Origin: CAYILR01 sp964364175
GTDB taxonomy: Bacteria > Bdellovibrionota > UBA1018
Assembly (NCBI GenBank): GCA_964364175.1
Contig: CAYILR010000003.1
Coordinates: 71,703-135,702, forward strand
DNA: 64,000 nt
Reading direction: 5' to 3'
Shown piece by piece: positions 60,266 to 64,000 of this stretch. The position numbers were made by a program, and so were the translations under genes. How positions within the stretch are numbered: the stretch's first letter is position 1; every line of letters starts with the position of its first letter. The notes beneath the pieces were generated by a model. That model was given only the letters and a program-made list of their open reading frames with translations. It was not told where the DNA came from and searched no databases.

Positions 60266-60294
60266 TTAATACTCGGCTGGTAGTGGGTTGACAA
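60266..60294 (-). promoter_or_regulatory. Sigma-70 type promoter of the S10 cluster
   Basis: On the minus strand TTGTCA (60294-60289), 17 bases, TATTAA (60271-60266). Predicted start near 60259, giving a leader of about 107 nt before rpsJ. Confidence 0.6.
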
Positions 60295-60322
60295 GAGAAT
60301 TTTGTTAAAAATGACGCTTGAT

Positions 60323-60391
60323 GTGTTGAAAACACGACCTAGTTGCAATCAATGATGGTTGTACTACTATCAAAGCATGTTGAAAACATGC
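60323..60391. promoter_or_regulatory. Two related short palindromes ahead of the phosphatase-like gene
   Basis: GTGTTGAAAACAC (60323-60335) and GCATGTTGAAAACATGC (60375-60391) share TGTTGAAAACA. The second includes the ATG at 60377. They may be a repressor operator pair between the divergent S10 cluster and this gene. Confidence 0.4.
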
Positions 60392-61294
60392 ATCGTGTTG
60401 GGGCTCTGGGGAGTGCCGTTTTTCTCACAATGGGTTCAGGCGTTAGAGCTTCAAGTACCGAAACAAAAAGTGATGATTTTTGTTTTGGATGGGATTCGTC
60501 CCATGGATGTTTCACGCACTACTTTTCCTGAACTCTATCGAGTATTAGATAGAAAGAATAAATCCAAGGTTTTTGGGCTCACTCCCAAAACACAGCCCTG
60601 TTTGGTTTCCAATCCTTACAGGATTTCACTTCCTGCCTACTCGGATATGTTGAGTGGCATCAGGCAAGAAACCGTGACTGAGAATAACTTGCGTCGCCCC
60701 TTGACCCATCCGACCTGGATCGATCAGTTTGTGCAAAAAGGTATGCCAGGGAGTTGGTTTTCTGTTTTTACAAGTTGGGAAAGAATCGCTGAAGTGGTTT
60801 CGCAGACCGTGATTCCTGAAGGAATGATGGTCTCGAGCGGTCTACATCCGGGTGAGACACCTCCTCCCTGGCACGATGCGCGTTATGATACGGACACGAT
60901 CAAACAAATCGACCGATATTTTTTTGAAGAAAAGCATCACCCGACTTTTTCTTTCGTGGTCTTTAACGATACCGACGAATGGGCACATGAGAATCAATTT
61001 GAACGATATACACAGGCGATTCGAGCGGATGAAAAGTACATTGCTTCTTTTATTCAGCAACTGGAGTCAGATCCTTTTTATCGAGAGCAAACAACCTACT
61101 TGGTGACCACCGATCATGGTCGAGGAACCACGCCTGAGACCTTTCATGGTCATGGATCTGAAGTAGAGGGAGCTCAATATATTTGGGCATTTTTGATTCC
61201 CCCATCAAACGCCCAGATAACTTTTGATGAATCTGAGATTTTACAACAGTGTACCCAACTGGGACTCAACCGAATGGTGATGCAACTCCTGTAA
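60377..61294 (+). CDS. Secreted alkaline phosphatase/sulfatase-superfamily protein
   Basis: 305 residues from the ATG at 60377; a TTG at 60359 is also in frame. Signal peptide (CIVLGLWGVPFFSQWVQA). Metal-site motifs of the superfamily: FVLDGIRP (Asp), ISLPAYSDML with the likely nucleophile Ser, NDTDEWAHENQFERY (Asp, His) and VTTDHGRG...FHGHGSE (Asp, His, His). It may hydrolyse phosphate or sulfate esters outside the cytoplasm; substrate unknown. Confidence 0.83.
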   Translation: MLKTCIVLGLWGVPFFSQWVQALELQVPKQKVMIFVLDGIRPMDVSRTTFPELYRVLDRKNKSKVFGLTPKTQPCLVSNPYRISLPAYSDMLSGIRQETVTENNLRRPLTHPTWIDQFVQKGMPGSWFSVFTSWERIAEVVSQTVIPEGMMVSSGLHPGETPPPWHDARYDTDTIKQIDRYFFEEKHHPTFSFVVFNDTDEWAHENQFERYTQAIRADEKYIASFIQQLESDPFYREQTTYLVTTDHGRGTTPETFHGHGSEVEGAQYIWAFLIPPSNAQITFDESEILQQCTQLGLNRMVMQLL

Positions 61295-61352
61295 TTTTTC
61301 AGGCAGACAAAAATATTGCATTGCGTCGTACTTGGATATAGAAGCCATTTTA

Positions 61353-62606
61353 GTGAAAAAACTCTCTTTTCGATTACTTGCGGCCTCTTTTTCTCTATCC
61401 AGCCTCGTCGCTCAAGCAGGTAGCTTTTCCTATTCTACGGACTTCGACGGAACGGGAACTGGCACTGGTTTCACAGTCAATTTCCCTGATCGCTCTTCAT
61501 CTGGTGGACCCAGCTATTCGTCGGGAGGAAGCACCGAAGATTCAGAGGCTCGCTACCTCAGGCAACAATACGACCGCCAACTCGAAGAAGCCCAGAAACG
61601 CTACGAAGAAGAGATCTTGCGACAAAAACTCGAAAAAGCTCGTAAAAAGAGAAATGTGGAAGAGATTCAACGTCTTCTGGAGCAGCTGAAAAAATACGAA
61701 GCGGAAGAGCCGAGCTTGATCGAACGCATGAAACTCACCGAGCAGGTTTTGGCTCAAGAAAAAAAATTCGCTGAAGCTCGGCAGGAATATTTGAGATTGC
61801 TTCCGTCGCGCCGAAGTCGCCTGGCCTGGTCGATCGACCATATTGTGGTTCCTCCTCCGCCGGTACCTAGGCATTACAACCGAATTTTGCTGGAAGGCAT
61901 GTGGTGCACTCCGGAAGAAGCAAGAAAAGATTTGCTCGAAAAACAATACGAGGATCCATTTAACGGACTTCCATACGACGACATCTTTGCTTTTGGCACC
62001 GACGGAAAGAAGGATGTCTTCCGCGCTGGATTTGATCACTTGCTCGGACATTTTGATCGACTCACTCCCGAGACCCAATCGCGCCTAGCGGAATTAAGGG
62101 GCGCAACGGTGGATGAGCTCGTATGCCATAGCAACGGCTGCCGTGTAGCCGAAGTTTTGATTGAGCAAGGCCTACTGAAAGTGAATCGTCTGCGTATCTT
62201 GGGTGGCGACAACGTGATGCTGGATCTCCATTATTTGCGCGATCTCCAAGAGCGAAAGCAGCTTCAGGAGCTGACCATCTATGTGATGAAGGACGATCCA
62301 GTCCCTGTGGCCGGTACCTTATGGACGAGTATTACCGACGGAGTGAGGCGCCTCCGCCGTCCGCTTTCATCCTTCGATCGCAAACGCGACGACCTCACTT
62401 ACCAGGCGCTCGGGCTGACCCATCGGCCAAGCTTTGATCCGGACGCACGATTTCAGGTGCATGAAGTCTCCTACCCCTCCGCATCGCGCTTCAATATTGT
62501 AGAACAGCACAAGTACGAAAACTACGCTCGCGTCATCAACGGATGGCGACGAACTCAATGCTTGGAGCAAGACGGCTCGCTCAGGCAAAAATGCATGCTT
62601 TATTAA
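61353..62606 (+). CDS. Secreted coiled-coil protein with alpha/beta-hydrolase-like region
   Basis: 417 residues from a GTG; the earlier ATG-less lead is not conserved in form. Signal peptide (LAASFSLSSLVAQAG), a Gly/Ser-rich stretch, then a charged coiled coil of about 100 residues (RQQYDRQLEEAQKRYEEEILRQ onward). The last half has IFAFGTDGKKDVFRAGFDHLLGHF and ELVCHSNGCRVAEVLI, like the nucleophile elbow of an alpha/beta hydrolase with Cys for the first Gly. Family not recognised. Confidence 0.65.
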   Translation: MKKLSFRLLAASFSLSSLVAQAGSFSYSTDFDGTGTGTGFTVNFPDRSSSGGPSYSSGGSTEDSEARYLRQQYDRQLEEAQKRYEEEILRQKLEKARKKRNVEEIQRLLEQLKKYEAEEPSLIERMKLTEQVLAQEKKFAEARQEYLRLLPSRRSRLAWSIDHIVVPPPPVPRHYNRILLEGMWCTPEEARKDLLEKQYEDPFNGLPYDDIFAFGTDGKKDVFRAGFDHLLGHFDRLTPETQSRLAELRGATVDELVCHSNGCRVAEVLIEQGLLKVNRLRILGGDNVMLDLHYLRDLQERKQLQELTIYVMKDDPVPVAGTLWTSITDGVRRLRRPLSSFDRKRDDLTYQALGLTHRPSFDPDARFQVHEVSYPSASRFNIVEQHKYENYARVINGWRRTQCLEQDGSLRQKCMLY

Positions 62607-62617
62607 AGGACATCCCT

Positions 62618-63622
62618 ATGAAAAATCGAATTACACTCTCACTCCTTTCCGCCCTTCTTCTCTTGTCCTTCAATCATGCGTGGGCGCAATCCGTAGAGCT
62701 CAATCTCCAGTACATCCTGCCAAGCCATCCCGAGTTGCAAAGGGATGCGCGACAACTCGAAGCGAGTGCCATCAGTCGCAGAAACATCGAAATTCAAATT
62801 TGTTCCAACGGAAATAATATTCCAGTTTGCGAGAAAAATGCGGAGATCGCATTTCGTCTGCGAATTCTGGCCATACCGAAAGCGCGCATTGTGCTCCGTT
62901 ATAATTTTCGAGGCGAAACCAACACCTACGAAGTACTCGATCTAACGGCGTACGAGGCGGTGGATCCGTATATTAATTATCAATTTCCCCATCTCAATCC
63001 TTACTATTCCTATTTTACTGGGGTACGGGTGCGCATTGACGATTGTTCGTTCTCGCCGCGAAATTATAATCAAGAATTTTCCGCAATGGTTTGCGACCTG
63101 ATTCGACGAGGTGAAAATGCCTCTCTCAGTCTTTGGAAGGAAGTCCATCGGAGCAAGGAAAATGGCACTGCCCCTTCTCTGAGCAGAGCTTCTTTTTTGT
63201 TCGATCATGGAGCGGATGTGAATTTTATGAACCTCGCCCAGGTCACTGTGTTGGGGATTGCCGCGTCGTATGGCTTTGCCGATATGTCGAAATTTCTAAT
63301 CGATCGCGGCGCAGATTTGGATGCCAAGGATCAAAGTGGTTATAGTCCACTAATGAAAGCAGCCTTGAAAGGGCATGTGGCGGTGATGAAGCTTTTGATC
63401 AATCAGGGTGCTGACATCCATGCTCGTGATTTATTAGGTTCGACTGCCTTGGGCTTCGCCGCCATTGGAGGGGCACTTCCGGCAGTCCAATATCTTGTGG
63501 AAAACGGTGCAGATGTAAACGCCAGTCAAACCCAGATGGGGAGAACTGCCCTAGAATTAGCATTAGATAACGGGCATACAGACATCGCAGAATATCTCCG
63601 TCGAAACGGTGCCACAGAATAG
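62618..63622 (+). CDS. Secreted ankyrin-repeat protein
   Basis: 334 residues from the ATG behind AAAGGA; a longer frame overlaps the gene before. Signal peptide (LSLLSALLLLSFNHAWAQ). The first 170 residues hold four cysteines and no known domain. The rest is about four to five ankyrin repeats (SFLFDHGADVNFMN, DMSKFLIDRGADLDAKDQSGYSPLMKAALKGH, KLLINQGADIHARD, YLVENGADVNASQTQMGRTALELALDNGH). Twelve bases behind the coiled-coil gene, so cotranscribed. Confidence 0.85.
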   Translation: MKNRITLSLLSALLLLSFNHAWAQSVELNLQYILPSHPELQRDARQLEASAISRRNIEIQICSNGNNIPVCEKNAEIAFRLRILAIPKARIVLRYNFRGETNTYEVLDLTAYEAVDPYINYQFPHLNPYYSYFTGVRVRIDDCSFSPRNYNQEFSAMVCDLIRRGENASLSLWKEVHRSKENGTAPSLSRASFLFDHGADVNFMNLAQVTVLGIAASYGFADMSKFLIDRGADLDAKDQSGYSPLMKAALKGHVAVMKLLINQGADIHARDLLGSTALGFAAIGGALPAVQYLVENGADVNASQTQMGRTALELALDNGHTDIAEYLRRNGATE

Positions 63623-63727
63623 TCAGTATAATTGTGTAGGCTAACTATCGAGTTGCTTGATTGACGGGCTCCCTCTTCGAGTTATATTACAAAACTAGTG
63701 ATCGACATGAATAGGGGGGTGTGATCA

Positions 63728-63952
63728 TTGAAATTTTTTCTGTCAAAATCTCGCTTATCCATTCAGCTTGAGATTTTTTTTAAACTCATCATCACTCTTG
63801 GGCTGTGCGTGGGTTTTTACTATGTCGCTCGTTACAAAAGTTCTCAGGGAAAAATATTTTTCCTGGGGAAAAACGCCCTGTCCTGGATGATTCTTGGAAT
63901 TTGGGTGGCCCTCCTTACGGCCTGGCTTGCCTATTTGATTCATTTCTCGTAA
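63728..63952 (+). CDS. Small two-segment membrane protein
   Basis: 74 residues from a TTG preceded by a GGGGGG stretch. Two hydrophobic segments (FFKLIITLGLCVGFYYVA and LSWMILGIWVALLTAWLAYLI) with a basic loop between. No family recognised; the sequence after it up to the window end shows nothing I can identify. Confidence 0.5.
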   Translation: MKFFLSKSRLSIQLEIFFKLIITLGLCVGFYYVARYKSSQGKIFFLGKNALSWMILGIWVALLTAWLAYLIHFS

Positions 63953-64000
63953 CTGTTCAGCCTGATTATGCGAGCAGTGGCTGAAGCGGTGCACCTAAAA

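Overview
The window looks like a chromosomal segment of a Gram-negative bacterium, most likely a member of the Bdellovibrionota (Bdellovibrio and relatives). The support is indirect: many signal-peptide, lipoprotein and beta-barrel envelope proteins; a sigma-54 activator together with sigma-54 type promoters; an HNH protein of a kind common in that group; and a moderate GC content. There is no rRNA or tRNA gene in the window, so the assignment is inference.

Layout. 1-6.6 kb: the end of a GcvT-type (sarcosine/dimethylglycine dehydrogenase-like) gene, two paralogous secreted proteins each behind its own sigma-54 promoter, a GreA/GreB-like factor, and a SulP transporter fused to a beta-carbonic anhydrase. 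6-12 kb: a minus-strand set encoding a secreted phosphatase, a 1150-residue envelope protein and a ChaN-like protein, divergent from a predicted outer-membrane barrel. 12-24 kb: scattered housekeeping genes (miaA, mutL, a PEP synthase/PPDK regulator, nagZ), two AAA ATPases, a truncated HNH protein and secreted hydrolases. 24-32 kb: a minus-strand operon for propionyl-CoA carboxylase and methylmalonyl-CoA mutase, into which three tandem LamG-like surface-protein genes are interposed. 32-40 kb: envelope and regulatory genes (a PocR-like sigma-54 activator, a TlpA-like protein, an ECF-type sigma/anti-sigma pair, an M1 peptidase lipoprotein). 40-44 kb: a toxin-antitoxin island (HipBST, VapBC, an AAA ATPase) with palindromic operators. 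44-60 kb: the S10-spc-alpha ribosomal gene cluster on the minus strand, from rpsJ to rplQ, with secY, adk, map, infA and rpoA. 60-64 kb: a phosphatase/sulfatase-like protein, a coiled-coil hydrolase-like protein, an ankyrin protein and a small membrane protein.

The most unusual signal is a family of nested palindromic elements (24143-24258, 24289-24416, 33123-33303 and, inside mutL, 16228-16366). Each has a roughly 54-57 nt core with two internal stem-loops, enclosed by 30-44 nt inverted arms. The core stems covary between copies. The arms are self-complementary within a copy but unrelated between copies. In three copies the imperfect arm positions are G.U wobbles on one strand only, the same strand relative to the core, which points to a structured RNA. 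One copy is translated in frame in the MutL linker.

Other points: rplX (L24) is missing from its invariant place between rplN and rplE; many ribosomal proteins carry Ala/Lys/Glu-rich extensions; rpsJ is separated from rplC by a terminator-like hairpin and a structured leader; and an orphan ORF fragment near the HipBST locus is bracketed by inverted copies of the HipB-type operator.
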